Assembly (NCBI GenBank): GCA_902790595.1
Contig: CADASL010000008.1
Coordinates: 62,001 to 126,000 of the forward strand
DNA length: 64,000 nucleotides
Reading direction: 5' to 3'
Source of the DNA: an uncultured Bacteroidales bacterium
GTDB taxonomy: Bacteria; Bacteroidota; Bacteroidia; Bacteroidales; SZUA-534
The notes beneath the pieces were generated by a model, which did no database searches, was not told where the DNA came from, and saw only the letters and a program-made list of their open reading frames with translations. A program made the position numbers and the translations under genes. This document shows, in pieces, positions 17,634 through 27,163 of this stretch (position 1 is its first letter; each line of letters opens with the position of its first letter).

Positions 17634-18821
17634 ATGAAAAGAAGATTTTTTTTGACAACAACCGCTTTAGTGTGCGCCTTGGGAGTGAGCGCGCAAGGTA
17701 ACTACGAGGAGACTCTTGGTCAAAGCGGAGCGAATGTGATTAACACCGCGGTGCCGTTCCTGCGCATTGCCCCCGATTCGCGTTCGGGAGCTATGGGTGA
17801 TGCCGGAATTGCCTTGTCGCCAGATGCTTACGCACAGATTTGGAACTCGTCGAAACTGGCGTTTGTTGAGAATCCCTACGGTTTGTCGATAACATACGTG
17901 CCTTGGTTGCGCCAGTTGATTAACGATATGAATCTTGCCTACGTTTCGGGTTATTACCAGCTCGATAAGTTGCAGGCCGTTGGCGCCAGCTTGCGTTATT
18001 TCACAATGGGTAACGTTACTTTCTACGATAATAACGGCCAGCAATTTGGAAACTACTCTCCGCACGAATTGGCCTTAGACCTTTCGTATAACCGCAAGCT
18101 GTCTGATAATTTCGCACTTGGTTTGGCCGGTCGTTTCATCTATTCAAATCTGACTGGCGGACAAGGCGGACAGGACAACGAGCAGGTTGAGGCAGGCAAA
18201 TCGTTTGCAGTCGATATTAATGGCTATTACACTGACAAGATTCAGTTAAGCGAGTATGACTGCGATTGGGCTGTTGGTTTCAATATCAGCAACTTGGGTG
18301 CCAAATTGGGTTACACTGCCGAAACTAAAAACTTCATTCCGACAAACTTGGGCATTGGCGGTTCGTTCACAATGAACGTTGATAAATACAACAAGGTTAC
18401 GGCCACAGTTGATTTCAACAAGCTGCTTGTGCCGACTCCGCCCGAGTATTATGAGGATTCGACCGATGCGAACGGTTACAAGGTTATCCGCGCCGGCAAG
18501 AGCGAAGATGTTGGCATCATCCAGGGAATGTTCCAGTCGTTTGGCGACGCTCCGGGCGGATTCAAAGAGGAGATGAACGAGGTGACTGCATCGGTTGGTC
18601 TTGAATATTGGTATGCTGACCAGTTCGCAGCCCGTTTGGGATACTTCCACGAGAATGAGAATAAGGGTAATCGTAAATATTTTACGGCAGGTATCGGCTT
18701 GAAGATGAAGGTTTTAGGTTTGGATTTCTCGTATTTGATTCCGGCCGGCAACTTCTCTAACAGCCCGTTGAAAAACACTTGGCGTTTCTCACTCATTGTA
18801 TCGTTTGAGGACCTTAACTAA
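17634..18821 (+). CDS. porV: Type IX secretion system outer-membrane protein PorV (LptO)
   Basis: The 395-residue FadL-like barrel protein has a signal peptide (ALGVSAQ) and the PorV signature INTAVPFLRIAPDSRSGAMGDAGIA. The APDSRSGAMG segment is nearly invariant. PorV shuttles T9SS cargo from the translocon to the PorU-containing attachment complex. ATG 17634 was chosen because the longer frame adds 23 residues upstream of the signal and contains the -7 box. It follows porU by 104 bases and ends at a clear terminator. Confidence 0.95.
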   Translation: MKRRFFLTTTALVCALGVSAQGNYEETLGQSGANVINTAVPFLRIAPDSRSGAMGDAGIALSPDAYAQIWNSSKLAFVENPYGLSITYVPWLRQLINDMNLAYVSGYYQLDKLQAVGASLRYFTMGNVTFYDNNGQQFGNYSPHELALDLSYNRKLSDNFALGLAGRFIYSNLTGGQGGQDNEQVEAGKSFAVDINGYYTDKIQLSEYDCDWAVGFNISNLGAKLGYTAETKNFIPTNLGIGGSFTMNVDKYNKVTATVDFNKLLVPTPPEYYEDSTDANGYKVIRAGKSEDVGIIQGMFQSFGDAPGGFKEEMNEVTASVGLEYWYADQFAARLGYFHENENKGNRKYFTAGIGLKMKVLGLDFSYLIPAGNFSNSPLKNTWRFSLIVSFEDLN

Positions 18822-18843
18822 TTGTTTTACAATACAAAATACA

Positions 18844-18878
18844 CGGTCAAATCCGAGTCGGGTTTGGCCGTTTTTTTT
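18844..18878 (+). terminator. Terminator after porV
   Basis: CGGTCAAATCCG pairs with CGGGTTTGGCCG, with G-T wobbles, around a short loop and is followed by eight T residues. Confidence 0.85.
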
Positions 18879-18882
18879 GAAG

Positions 18883-18900
18883 TCCCGATAGCTATCGGGA
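18883..18900. repeat. Perfect 18-bp palindrome
   Basis: TCCCGATAGCTATCGGGA is a perfect palindrome directly after the porV terminator. Related copies are at 6841-6871 and 55944-55961. It is followed by GGATTGAA-type simple repeats and, at 18955-18988, TAACTCC-type heptads. Confidence 0.75.
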
Positions 18901-18989
18901 TGAAGGACGGAAGGATTGAAGGATTGAAGGAGGGAAGGATTGATGCAAATTCTAACTCCTAATTACTAACTCCTAACTCTTAACTAAAC

Positions 18990-19880
18990 TCAGCTTCCCA
19001 GCACCAGCACGCAAACGCCGATGATTATCCCGGCAAGGGCGATGCCTTTCGATTTGAGGTTGTGCTCGTGGAAGATGGCCGCGCCGAGCAGGAACGCCAG
19101 CACAACGCTGCTCCGCCTGATGACCGATACCACGCCAAGCAACGCCTCGGGGCGCGAAAGGGCGTAGAAGTACATAAAATCGGCCACCGACAGGGTGATG
19201 CCAATCATTGGAATTATCACGCGCCAGCTAAACACCGGCGGCACCGAGCGTTTTGGCAGCCAAAACATCAGCGGAAGCAGCATAAAAACGCCCATATAGA
19301 TTGAGTACCAGGTTTGTACGGCCATTCGGTCGTAGTGGGCGAGAAGGTATTTGTCGAACAGTGACGATATGGAGCCGAGCAGCGTGGCAGTAACGATAGC
19401 CCAGATGGCGTGGTTGCTTTTGAAGTTGATGCCTTCTTTTTTCCCGGCCTTGGCAAAAAGGTACGATGAGAAGATAACAATCACAAAACCAAGCCATTGC
19501 CATCCGTTGAAACGCTCGCTGTAGATGAAGAATGCGCCGGCCACCGTCCAAACCGGGCCGGTGGAGCGGATGGGTGCCACAATGGTTATCGGCAACTGGC
19601 TCAAGGCTTTATAGGCGAATATCCACGAGCTGCCGACAATCACCGCCTTGATGAAATAGAGCAGATGCTCGTGAGCCGAAATCTGGGGAACGTAGAACAG
19701 TGTTCCGGGCTCAACCGCGCCGCATCGCGACAGCAGAAGCACCACCGAGAAAAGTAGCGCGCCGGTGCCGGTGGCCACAAACAGAACGGGAATGAAGGCG
19801 TTGCCTCGCAGCGAGGCTTTTTTCAGAATGTCGTAACAGCCGAGCAGCGCACTCGACAGCAAAGCAAATAACAGCCACAT
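18990..19880 (-). CDS. EamA/DMT-family membrane transporter
   Basis: From ATG 19880 the product has 296 residues and about ten hydrophobic helices in two EamA-like halves (first half ending near IYSERFNGWQWLGFVIV, second near FHEHNLKSKGIALAGIIIG). This is the usual layout of drug/metabolite superfamily exporters. The substrate cannot be inferred. The frame extends 96 codons upstream to 20168, but that part is the antisense of the neighbouring glycosyltransferase gene. It lies 89 bases after that gene on the same strand, separated by a GC-rich spacer. Confidence 0.88.
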   Translation of the reverse strand: MWLLFALLSSALLGCYDILKKASLRGNAFIPVLFVATGTGALLFSVVLLLSRCGAVEPGTLFYVPQISAHEHLLYFIKAVIVGSSWIFAYKALSQLPITIVAPIRSTGPVWTVAGAFFIYSERFNGWQWLGFVIVIFSSYLFAKAGKKEGINFKSNHAIWAIVTATLLGSISSLFDKYLLAHYDRMAVQTWYSIYMGVFMLLPLMFWLPKRSVPPVFSWRVIIPMIGITLSVADFMYFYALSRPEALLGVVSVIRRSSVVLAFLLGAAIFHEHNLKSKGIALAGIIIGVCVLVLGS

Positions 19881-19969
19881 AATTGTCGTTTTTTTTCGGC
19901 CGCGAAAGTAATCATTTGTCGGTTTTGACGGGAGGGTGCGCGCTTCCAATTTTTTTGCGCGGTTGGCGG

Positions 19970-21151
19970 TCAGTTTGCACGTTTTGCGCGTTCCCAGTTC
20001 ACGCTCTGCTTGTTGCGGCAGAACCGCCAGAAGCCCAGCCACATTGCCTTGTTGGCCAGAAAGAAATAGTAGGGAATGTATATCCAGCTGGCGTTCAGCT
20101 TTTTGTTCTGAAGCGCAAAGCCGACGAAAGTTGCAACGTAGAACAGAATCTGTGCGGCCAGAGTCCAAGTGTATATATTATTGATACTGAAATTGTTGAT
20201 TGCGCAGAAATAAATGTTCAGCGGAATAATCAGCACCATCGCCAGCGGCACCATAACCCACCGCAGCACCTTGTGTGATACGTATTGGAATGTGAGCATC
20301 GGGTGGCTGAAAAAGTTGAAAAGGCCGCCCAGCCGAAGCATAGTCTGGAAACTGCCGGCGGCAATGCGCACCTTGCGTTTCATCTCCTCGCCAATGTTTG
20401 CCGACGGCCGCTCGATGGCACAGGCCCGAGGCGAATAGCCTATCTTATAACCAGTTAGGGCGATGCGCAGCGAAATCTCGAAGTCGTCGAGCAGGGTGTT
20501 GTCGCTGATGGGCTGATAGAGGCTGCGGCGCATTGCAAAAAGCTCGCCGGCCGCACCAATGGCCGACCCGGCGGTGGCATCGTTGCGCTTTATCCACGAC
20601 TCGTAGCGCCAGTAAGCACCTTCGCCCGACGATGCGGCGTTCTGCCGGATGTCGCTGCTGATGCGTTTCTCACCAGCCACGCAGCCAATCTGCGGATTTT
20701 CAAAGAGCCGCACCATTTCTTTCACGCTATCGGCTGAAAGCATTGTGTTGGCATCGGTAAATATCACAATATCAGTGTTGATGAGTTGCAATCCGCGCTT
20801 CATTGCGTGAACTTTCCCGCGGCGCTCCGGCTCAAAAAACACCTTCACATCCGGGTATTTTGCAAGCAGTTGGTTGGTGTTGTCGTCGGAGCCGTCGGTC
20901 ACCCACACAAGGTGCAGGCGGTCGGCCGGATAGTCGAGAGCGTGCGAGTTGGCGATTTTTTCATCAACAAATTGTTCCTCGTTAAAGGCTGTAACAAAGA
21001 GCGTTACGTGAGGCAGCGTCTCGGGCAGCGACGGTTGCGGCTGGTTGCGTTTCAGCCGGGCAATGGCGGCAATAAGCAGCGGATAGACCGCATACGCATA
21101 TACGGCCAAGCCAATCAAAACCCAAAACAATATGGTCAGCGCTGCAGCCAT
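19970..21151 (-). CDS. Family 2 glycosyltransferase, membrane-bound
   Basis: The 393-residue protein has an N-terminal hydrophobic helix (about 4-30), a GT-A nucleotide-sugar domain and three C-terminal membrane helices. Motifs are VTDGSDDNT, the metal-binding FTDAN, GEGAYWRYE and the catalytic-base region LLDDFEIS. This layout resembles processive or membrane polysaccharide synthases of the GT2 family. Its ATG at 21151 lies inside the end of the GT4 gene upstream (16-base overlap), so the two are translationally coupled. They probably act on the same surface glycan, though the sugar and acceptor are not evident. Confidence 0.9.
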   Translation of the reverse strand: MAAALTILFWVLIGLAVYAYAVYPLLIAAIARLKRNQPQPSLPETLPHVTLFVTAFNEEQFVDEKIANSHALDYPADRLHLVWVTDGSDDNTNQLLAKYPDVKVFFEPERRGKVHAMKRGLQLINTDIVIFTDANTMLSADSVKEMVRLFENPQIGCVAGEKRISSDIRQNAASSGEGAYWRYESWIKRNDATAGSAIGAAGELFAMRRSLYQPISDNTLLDDFEISLRIALTGYKIGYSPRACAIERPSANIGEEMKRKVRIAAGSFQTMLRLGGLFNFFSHPMLTFQYVSHKVLRWVMVPLAMVLIIPLNIYFCAINNFSINNIYTWTLAAQILFYVATFVGFALQNKKLNASWIYIPYYFFLANKAMWLGFWRFCRNKQSVNWERAKRAN

Positions 21152-22365
21152 TGCTTGTAGAATTTGTCAAGACTACTGATTATCAGGCGATTGTTGAAAT
21201 TTTGATTTGTAAAAGCAAAGGCCTCGTTTGCGACACTGCGAGTGAATTCGGCATCGCCGATAGCCTTCAAAATCAAAGCTTTCAGCTCGTCGGGAGTTTC
21301 GCCAATGAGAATCTGGCGGCCGTTTTCCGCATCAATGCCTTCGGCTCCGACCGGCGTTGTAACCACGCAGCGCGAGTGCGCCATCGCCTCAATGATTTTT
21401 ATGCGCATTCCGCTTCCCGAAAGCAGCGGAACAACCATAATGTTGTGTCGTTCAATGAATTCCTGTGCGCTTTGCACTTGTCCGTCGAACACCACCGGAT
21501 ATTTGGCAAGTTCGGTGGCAAAGCTTTTTGGGGCGTTGCGACCGGCAATGTGCAGCTCCCAGTCGGGGTGCTGCTGGTGAACGTCGGTCCAGACGTTGCG
21601 CACAAACCACAAAACGGCTTCCTGGTTCGGCTCCCAGTCGAGCGCGCCGATGTAGAAAACCGATTTTGGCACGCTTGGCTCTTTGTAGGCCGAGAATTTC
21701 TGCGGCTCGATGCCCGTTGGTGTAACGCAAGTGCGCTCGGGAGCGAACGGCAGACGCTCGGCATCGTTGCGGGTTATCGGCACAAGCAGGTCTATCTTGC
21801 TCAATGTCAGTTGCTCAAGCCGGCCAATGCGGCGGCTGAGAATGCGTTTGTATATCCGTCGGAACGGGTTGGTCTCGGTTTCTGCCAGACGTTCCCAAAT
21901 CTGCTGCTCAACGTTGTGCGCTCGTAGCGATATAATTGAATTTGAATTGTTTCTGATAGTATCGATGTAACTTGTCAGGTAAAGACCTTCGAGCTGCACA
22001 ATGTCGTAGTTGTTTTTCAGCAGGTCTTTCAGTTTCTCGTCGAACTCCTTTGATACAAAACGCTCGGCATTGTATGGTAACCGCGAGAATATCAGGTTTT
22101 TAAGCAGCCGCAGTGTGCTGATGTCGGTGTCAATCCAGTCGGAATGCCAGTTTATGTTCTTCCTTAGTTCGGCCGACAGTTTCGATAGCGGAAAGTTGTG
22201 CTTGTGAGTCTGCATTGCCAGTACATCAACGGTGTTGCCTTGCGCGGCCAGGCCCATAATCATATTGAGCGTGGCAATGGTTCCGCCATCGTTCGAGGGG
22301 TAGGGCATCTTGTTGCACAAAACAAGAATGCGCATCGGCCGTTGCTGGTTATCAGGCTGTTGCAT
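21136..22365 (-). CDS. Family 4 (GT-B) glycosyltransferase
   Basis: The 409-residue GT-B enzyme has an N-terminal Rossmann half (RILVLCNKMPYPSNDGGTIATLNMI), a linker region with PTGIEPQKF and a C-terminal half with FIGALDWEPNQEAV-like and PLLSGSGMRIKIIEAMAHSR segments typical of GT4. It is soluble or peripheral, on the cytoplasmic side. It overlaps the end of the LptF/G gene by 14 bases and the GT2 gene by 16, so three genes form one tightly packed unit. An envelope polysaccharide or LPS role is inferred from this context. Confidence 0.9.
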   Translation of the reverse strand: MQQPDNQQRPMRILVLCNKMPYPSNDGGTIATLNMIMGLAAQGNTVDVLAMQTHKHNFPLSKLSAELRKNINWHSDWIDTDISTLRLLKNLIFSRLPYNAERFVSKEFDEKLKDLLKNNYDIVQLEGLYLTSYIDTIRNNSNSIISLRAHNVEQQIWERLAETETNPFRRIYKRILSRRIGRLEQLTLSKIDLLVPITRNDAERLPFAPERTCVTPTGIEPQKFSAYKEPSVPKSVFYIGALDWEPNQEAVLWFVRNVWTDVHQQHPDWELHIAGRNAPKSFATELAKYPVVFDGQVQSAQEFIERHNIMVVPLLSGSGMRIKIIEAMAHSRCVVTTPVGAEGIDAENGRQILIGETPDELKALILKAIGDAEFTRSVANEAFAFTNQNFNNRLIISSLDKFYKQWLQR

Positions 22366-23938
22366 CGTTGTCAGTTTTGTGAATAAATGCGTTTTTGCGC
22401 TTCTCGATTTCGGCGGCTAATTTGGCTTTCGCCATCTTCTCTTTCGAAACAAAAAGATGAACAACTGCGGCAAACTGCCTGTTTTTCATCATCTTATCGA
22501 ACACTTTGCGGAAGAAATCGGTATAGGTGCTGAGTTCGAGGAACGTGGCGTCTTTCACGGCCTTGTAGGTGAGGAAGGCGCCCATTGGAGCGAACACCAT
22601 CGGCGAAAGCCACATACCGAGCCACGCCGGCCAGGTGCCCATTTTGGCGGCTTTCTCGCCGCTGATGTTTATCACGTAGTAGATGACGAAAAACAGCACC
22701 GAAATCACAATTGGTGTGCCGATGCCGCCTTTGCGGATTATCGCGCCAAGCGGTGCCCCGATGAAGAACAGCAGAAGGCAGGCGATGGAGAGCGTGAACT
22801 TGCGGTGCCACTCAATCTCGTAGCGCTTGATGTTTTTCTTGCGGTTGAAAAACTCCGGCGCCGACTGCGAAATGTAGGTTTTGGCGTCGCGCGCGTTCTC
22901 AATCGCGTAGCTCAGCACGCCCTCAATGTCGCTTTTTGTGAGCGATGCCATTATCGAGTCGATGTTGACGTATTTCACAGTATCCGACAGTGCCGTGCGT
23001 TCGTACCACGAGCTGTCCTGACCGCGGAAGTCGAGTTTTTTGAAATAGTTGCCACGCGTCAGATTTGAGAGATAGTGCTCGGTTGAATTGTCGTAATTCT
23101 TTGCCAGTGAGTCGGTTGTGTATTGCAGCTGATTCAGATTGAGCATTGCATAGCCGTTTTTGTAGAGCGACTCGTTCGAGCGTTCGAAACCCATTCCCGA
23201 AAGGTCAATCATAAACCGCTCCTCTTTGAAGCTGGTTGTCCGTTGCGGGAACTCCTTCTCGTTCCAGCGGCGGCGTTTCTCGGTCTCCTCAACGTAGTTG
23301 GTGCCGCTGTAGAGCGTGATGACCATATAGCGCTTGTCTTCGGTGATGACCATTGTGCCCGAGTCGGCCAGCGTCACATCGCGGCCTTCGTTGTTGCCGG
23401 TGTGGTTGTAAATCATTATGTCGTAAAGCATTGGGCTTTTGCGGCTTTTGCGGCCCACCTTGATGCTGTAGTTCTCAATGGCGTCGCTGAAAACGCCCTC
23501 GGTGATTGAGATTTCGGGCTTTTGGTGCTTGATGTCGTAGAGCAGCGAGGCCATTTTCAGGTTGGTGTACGGCATTATGTTGTTCGAGAACAGAAACGCG
23601 CAGATGCTCACGCCTATCACAAACACAATCAGCGGGCGCATAATTTTCACAAGCGATATTCCGGCCGATTTGATGGCCATCAGCTCGTAGTGTTCGGCTA
23701 GGTTGCCGAAGGTCATTATGGAGCTGAGCAGAACGGCCAGCGGCAGCGCCATCGGCACCAGACTGCTGCACGCGTACAGCATCAGCTCGGTTATCACGCC
23801 GGCGCCAAGCCCTTTGCCCACAATCTCGTCGAGATAGCGCCAAAGAAACTGCATCAGCAGAATGAATATCGAAATGAAAAACGTCAGGATGAAAGGCCCG
23901 ATGTACGATTTCAGTATGAATTTGTCTAACTTTTTCAC
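22352..23938 (-). CDS. LptF/LptG family permease
   Basis: The 528-residue protein has three N-terminal membrane helices, a long beta-rich periplasmic (jellyroll) domain of about 250 residues and three C-terminal helices. The conserved start KKLDKFILKSYIGPF and the FIGAPLGAIIRKGG turn mark it as LptF/LptG. These permeases pull lipopolysaccharide from the inner membrane with LptB ATPase and pass it to LptC. I prefer the GTG at 23938, which gives the conserved N-terminus; the longer ATG frame (23986) adds 16 residues of odd composition. The 3' end overlaps the GT4 gene. Confidence 0.9.
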   Translation of the reverse strand: MKKLDKFILKSYIGPFILTFFISIFILLMQFLWRYLDEIVGKGLGAGVITELMLYACSSLVPMALPLAVLLSSIMTFGNLAEHYELMAIKSAGISLVKIMRPLIVFVIGVSICAFLFSNNIMPYTNLKMASLLYDIKHQKPEISITEGVFSDAIENYSIKVGRKSRKSPMLYDIMIYNHTGNNEGRDVTLADSGTMVITEDKRYMVITLYSGTNYVEETEKRRRWNEKEFPQRTTSFKEERFMIDLSGMGFERSNESLYKNGYAMLNLNQLQYTTDSLAKNYDNSTEHYLSNLTRGNYFKKLDFRGQDSSWYERTALSDTVKYVNIDSIMASLTKSDIEGVLSYAIENARDAKTYISQSAPEFFNRKKNIKRYEIEWHRKFTLSIACLLLFFIGAPLGAIIRKGGIGTPIVISVLFFVIYYVINISGEKAAKMGTWPAWLGMWLSPMVFAPMGAFLTYKAVKDATFLELSTYTDFFRKVFDKMMKNRQFAAVVHLFVSKEKMAKAKLAAEIEKRKNAFIHKTDNDATA

Positions 23939-24050
23939 TTTCTGATGATTAGCTGCGGCCGCCAAGCCTCCGCATATAATGTGCAATTATACGCATTTTA
24001 TGCGTATCTGCTGATGTGTGAGGTGAAAATGTTGGATGTTGAGCTTGCAG

Positions 24051-24431
24051 TTAAGCTCCCAAAACCCTTTTTAAATCAGTTATTTGCGCGTCCCAGATTT
24101 CTTTCAGCTCGGTTGTCTCGCCTTCGTCGGCAAAGTCGGTGATTTCGAGAGCCAAATCGTCGGTTAGCTCGGTTGTCGAGAGTTTGAACTCGAAGAACGT
24201 CTCGTCATCGTCATCGTCAATCCAGTGGAACTTGATGTTTCTGAGCTCCTTAATGGCTATCAGCTCGGCGCTGCGCTCCTCTTTGTCCCAGCGGAAGGTG
24301 AAAATCTTGTCTTTAACGTTCACTTCGTCGGCAAACCATTCGTTCAGGCCGGCGGCAGTGCTCAATCGTGGAAACAAAACCTTTTGCGAGGTGTTGAAAT
24401 GATATTCCAAGTCTAATCTCTCTTTTGCCAT
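24051..24431 (-). CDS. START-like (AHSA1-type) domain protein
   Basis: The 126-residue acidic protein beginning MAKERLDLEYHFNTSQKVLFPRLSTAAGLNEWF is a compact START/SRPBCC-like fold, a family common in Bacteroidota. No enzymatic residues or ligand can be assigned. ATG 24431 is favoured over a longer frame from 24458 because it matches the family N-terminus. It stands upstream of the lptF/G-glycosyltransferase unit on the same strand, separated by 112 bases that contain a small hairpin (23989-24007). Confidence 0.82.
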   Translation of the reverse strand: MAKERLDLEYHFNTSQKVLFPRLSTAAGLNEWFADEVNVKDKIFTFRWDKEERSAELIAIKELRNIKFHWIDDDDDETFFEFKLSTTELTDDLALEITDFADEGETTELKEIWDAQITDLKRVLGA

Positions 24432-24547
24432 TACTGTTATCGTTTGTTGGTGTGGCAATATATATAAAATTATTAAGGTAGGCTTTCCAATCGGCTTTTT
24501 TTAATCAACAACAAAGGTAAACTTGTTGCATAACCGGTAAAATTGGG

Positions 24548-27082
24548 TTAAAAGCGGAACCTGTAGGAGATTGACGGCACAAACTGGTAGAAATAGTAGT
24601 AACCTGGCCTCAGAACGTAGTTTTTGTTTTCGTCGGTGGTGAAGTAGGCCACGCCGAGCGGATTCTTGCGGGCGTAGAGGTTGTAGATGGCAAAGTCCCA
24701 GTAGCTTTTCCACCGGCGTGTCTTGTTCTTCCGGCTCTCAATGTTCACGCTGAAATCGAGGCGGTTGTAGCTTGGCAGCCGCTTGGTGTTTATCTGACTG
24801 TCGTCGAAAAGCAGAGCGGTTTTGCCGTCGATGACGTATTTTCCCACAGCCACAGTGTAGGGCAGGCCCGAGGCTATCTGCCACGTTGCCGACAGTCTGA
24901 CAAAATCGCTCAGCGCGTATGTGCCGGTGATTCGTGCCGAGTGCTTGCGGATGAACGACGCCGGGTAGCTCTTGTCATCGTTCAGCCCCTGCGTCAGCCA
25001 GCGCGAGTTGGTGTAGTCGTACGAGACCGACATTTTCAGGTTGTCGAATGTGGCGTTGGCCGCCAGCTCAAGTCCGTAAACTGTTGCCGACGAGTGCTTT
25101 GCGTATTTCTCCGAGTTGACTTCGTACACAATGCGCATCTCCTGCATAGTCTCAATCAGGTTGCTCATTTTTCGTGAGTATAGGTCGGCCGAGGCATCGA
25201 GCCAATCGTTGACTTTCAGGTTGGCGCTAACCGATGTGTTGAGGCTGCGTTCGGGCTTGAACCGAGTGTTGGCGGGCATCCATCGGCTCACGGTTATGCC
25301 GTATGAGCTCACTTGCAGCTGGTGCAGCGGCTGGCATCGCGACGAGGTGTTCGCCCTCAGCAGCAGACGCTCCGATGCTTTGTAGTTCAAAGTAACGTTC
25401 CATTCGGGATAGAAAAAGGTTGAGTCGGCAGAGTTTGTGTAATCGGTTGGGCCGATGTGCGCGTTCAGCCTTGCGCCCAGGTTGGCCGAAAGCCTTGCCC
25501 CAAGTTTCCAGTTCTGTTCCACGTAAATGCCGTTGTTTATGACTGTCTGCACGTGCATTCGCAACGACTGTGATTGCGTGTCGGTTCTCTTGCGCGACAA
25601 ATTGTAAGGCTCAATGTTGTAGTAGGTTCCCTGGAGGCCGTATTTCAGGCTGATGCGCTCGCTCACGTAGTGCGAGAAATCGAGCTTTATTTTCGCGTTC
25701 AAGCACTCCGACTGCCACTGTATCGCCCCGTAGTTGTGGAAGTTCGACAGATGCGTGTTGTTGAACGCGCCGATGGCCGACAGGTTGAAGAACAGGTTCT
25801 CGCCGAAGATGTGGTTCCAGCGGATGGTGGCCACGTGGTCGCTGCGTTTCAGGTACATTGAGTAGTCGAGCTTGTCGGCGCCCGAGTACCACGACAGGTA
25901 CAGGCGGTTGCGCGGGTTGAACTTGTAGTTGAACTTGAAGTTGATGTCGTAGAAGTAGAATTGCAACGCGTAGTTGTGGTTTTTCAGGAAATTGTTGAGC
26001 AGCTGGTCGGCGTAGGTGCGCCTCACAGCCAGCAGAACCGATGATTTCTCCTTCTTCAGCGGCCCCTCAATGGTGGCGCGGGCCGTCAGCAGCCCAATCG
26101 AGCCCGACGCGTGCCAATTCTGCATATCGCCGTCGCGAAGGCGGACATCGATAACCGACGACAGCGCCCCCGACTCATTCACCGGCAGCTCGTTCTTGTA
26201 AACCTTTATGTGGTTCACCGCGTCGGGATTGAAAACCGACGAGAATCCGCCCAGGTGCGCTGCCGAGAACACCGGAGCCTCGTCCATCATAAAAGCCGTT
26301 TGGTCGCCAGTGCCGCCGCGCACGCTGATGCTGCTTGTTGAGAACTCGCTCATTTGCAAGCCGTTGAGCATATCAAGATTGCGCAGAGCGTCGTGTTCGC
26401 CAAGCACGTTCGGCATCTTTTTCAGCTGCTCAATGTTCAGTTTGGCGATGGCGTTCATTGCCGACTCCATAAAATCGCCGCCGCCGCTCTCCTTAATCAC
26501 CACCTCGTTCATCTGGTACGACACCGGCGCCAGCTTCACCACCGCGTTGTGCGTGCCGGTTATATTAATAATGGTGTCGCACGGTTTGTAGCCAAGCGAG
26601 TTGAAACGTATATGATGCTCGCCCTCAGGAAGTTCGATGGTGAAAAAACCATAGTTGTTGGTTGTGGTTCCAATGCCGATGTCGGCCACATAAACCGCTC
26701 CGTTGATGATGCTCTCCGAGTTGCGATTGTCCACCAGGAACCCCGAAAACAGGCAGTTGCTGCCTTTCGCCTCGATGCGGAACAGCACAATCTGCCCGTT
26801 GATGACCTTGTAGTCGATGTCGTTGCTGTGCATAATGTTGTTCAGCAGCCGTCCGAGGGTCTGCTGCCGGTCGATGGCGTTGAACTGCTTTTTGGGCAGA
26901 AGGTTGTCGGAGTAGGAGAAGCGCACACCGCTCGATGCCTCAATGTCACCGATAATCTGCTTCATAGTCTTCCCCGCCGTGTTCACTTCCACGGGCGTGT
27001 CGAGAATGCTGTTCTGCGCTGTGACGGTGGCTGTCATCAGCGTCAGGGCGGCAATTGCAAGCAGAAGTCGGGTTCTCGGCAT
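24548..27082 (-). CDS. TonB-dependent outer-membrane receptor with STN and carboxypeptidase-regulatory-like domains
   Basis: The 844-residue protein has a signal peptide (TATVTAQ), then an STN-like domain (about 30-105), a carboxypeptidase-regulatory-like beta-sandwich (about 112-190, LFSGFLVDNRNSESIINGAVY), a plug (SISVRGGTGDQTAFMMDEAPV) and a 22-strand-type barrel ending in aromatic SYRFRF. The STN domain allows signalling to an anti-sigma factor in some receptors, but no such pair is adjacent here. There is no SusD partner, so it is not a classic SusCD glycan importer. The ligand is unknown. Energy could come from the exbB-exbD-tonB operon at 60907-62933. Confidence 0.9.
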   Translation of the reverse strand: MPRTRLLLAIAALTLMTATVTAQNSILDTPVEVNTAGKTMKQIIGDIEASSGVRFSYSDNLLPKKQFNAIDRQQTLGRLLNNIMHSNDIDYKVINGQIVLFRIEAKGSNCLFSGFLVDNRNSESIINGAVYVADIGIGTTTNNYGFFTIELPEGEHHIRFNSLGYKPCDTIINITGTHNAVVKLAPVSYQMNEVVIKESGGGDFMESAMNAIAKLNIEQLKKMPNVLGEHDALRNLDMLNGLQMSEFSTSSISVRGGTGDQTAFMMDEAPVFSAAHLGGFSSVFNPDAVNHIKVYKNELPVNESGALSSVIDVRLRDGDMQNWHASGSIGLLTARATIEGPLKKEKSSVLLAVRRTYADQLLNNFLKNHNYALQFYFYDINFKFNYKFNPRNRLYLSWYSGADKLDYSMYLKRSDHVATIRWNHIFGENLFFNLSAIGAFNNTHLSNFHNYGAIQWQSECLNAKIKLDFSHYVSERISLKYGLQGTYYNIEPYNLSRKRTDTQSQSLRMHVQTVINNGIYVEQNWKLGARLSANLGARLNAHIGPTDYTNSADSTFFYPEWNVTLNYKASERLLLRANTSSRCQPLHQLQVSSYGITVSRWMPANTRFKPERSLNTSVSANLKVNDWLDASADLYSRKMSNLIETMQEMRIVYEVNSEKYAKHSSATVYGLELAANATFDNLKMSVSYDYTNSRWLTQGLNDDKSYPASFIRKHSARITGTYALSDFVRLSATWQIASGLPYTVAVGKYVIDGKTALLFDDSQINTKRLPSYNRLDFSVNIESRKNKTRRWKSYWDFAIYNLYARKNPLGVAYFTTDENKNYVLRPGYYYFYQFVPSISYRFRF

Positions 27083-27163
27083 TGGTGTGGCTCAAAAAAG
27101 AGGAATGTGGCGTGGTGCCGATTTGCCGGCAGAACGCGCCACATTCCGTTGACTGTCAGTTTG

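Noticed and set aside
19881..20168. Upstream extension of the EamA transporter gene
   Set aside because: The added residues overlap the glycosyltransferase gene and have no membrane or signal character.
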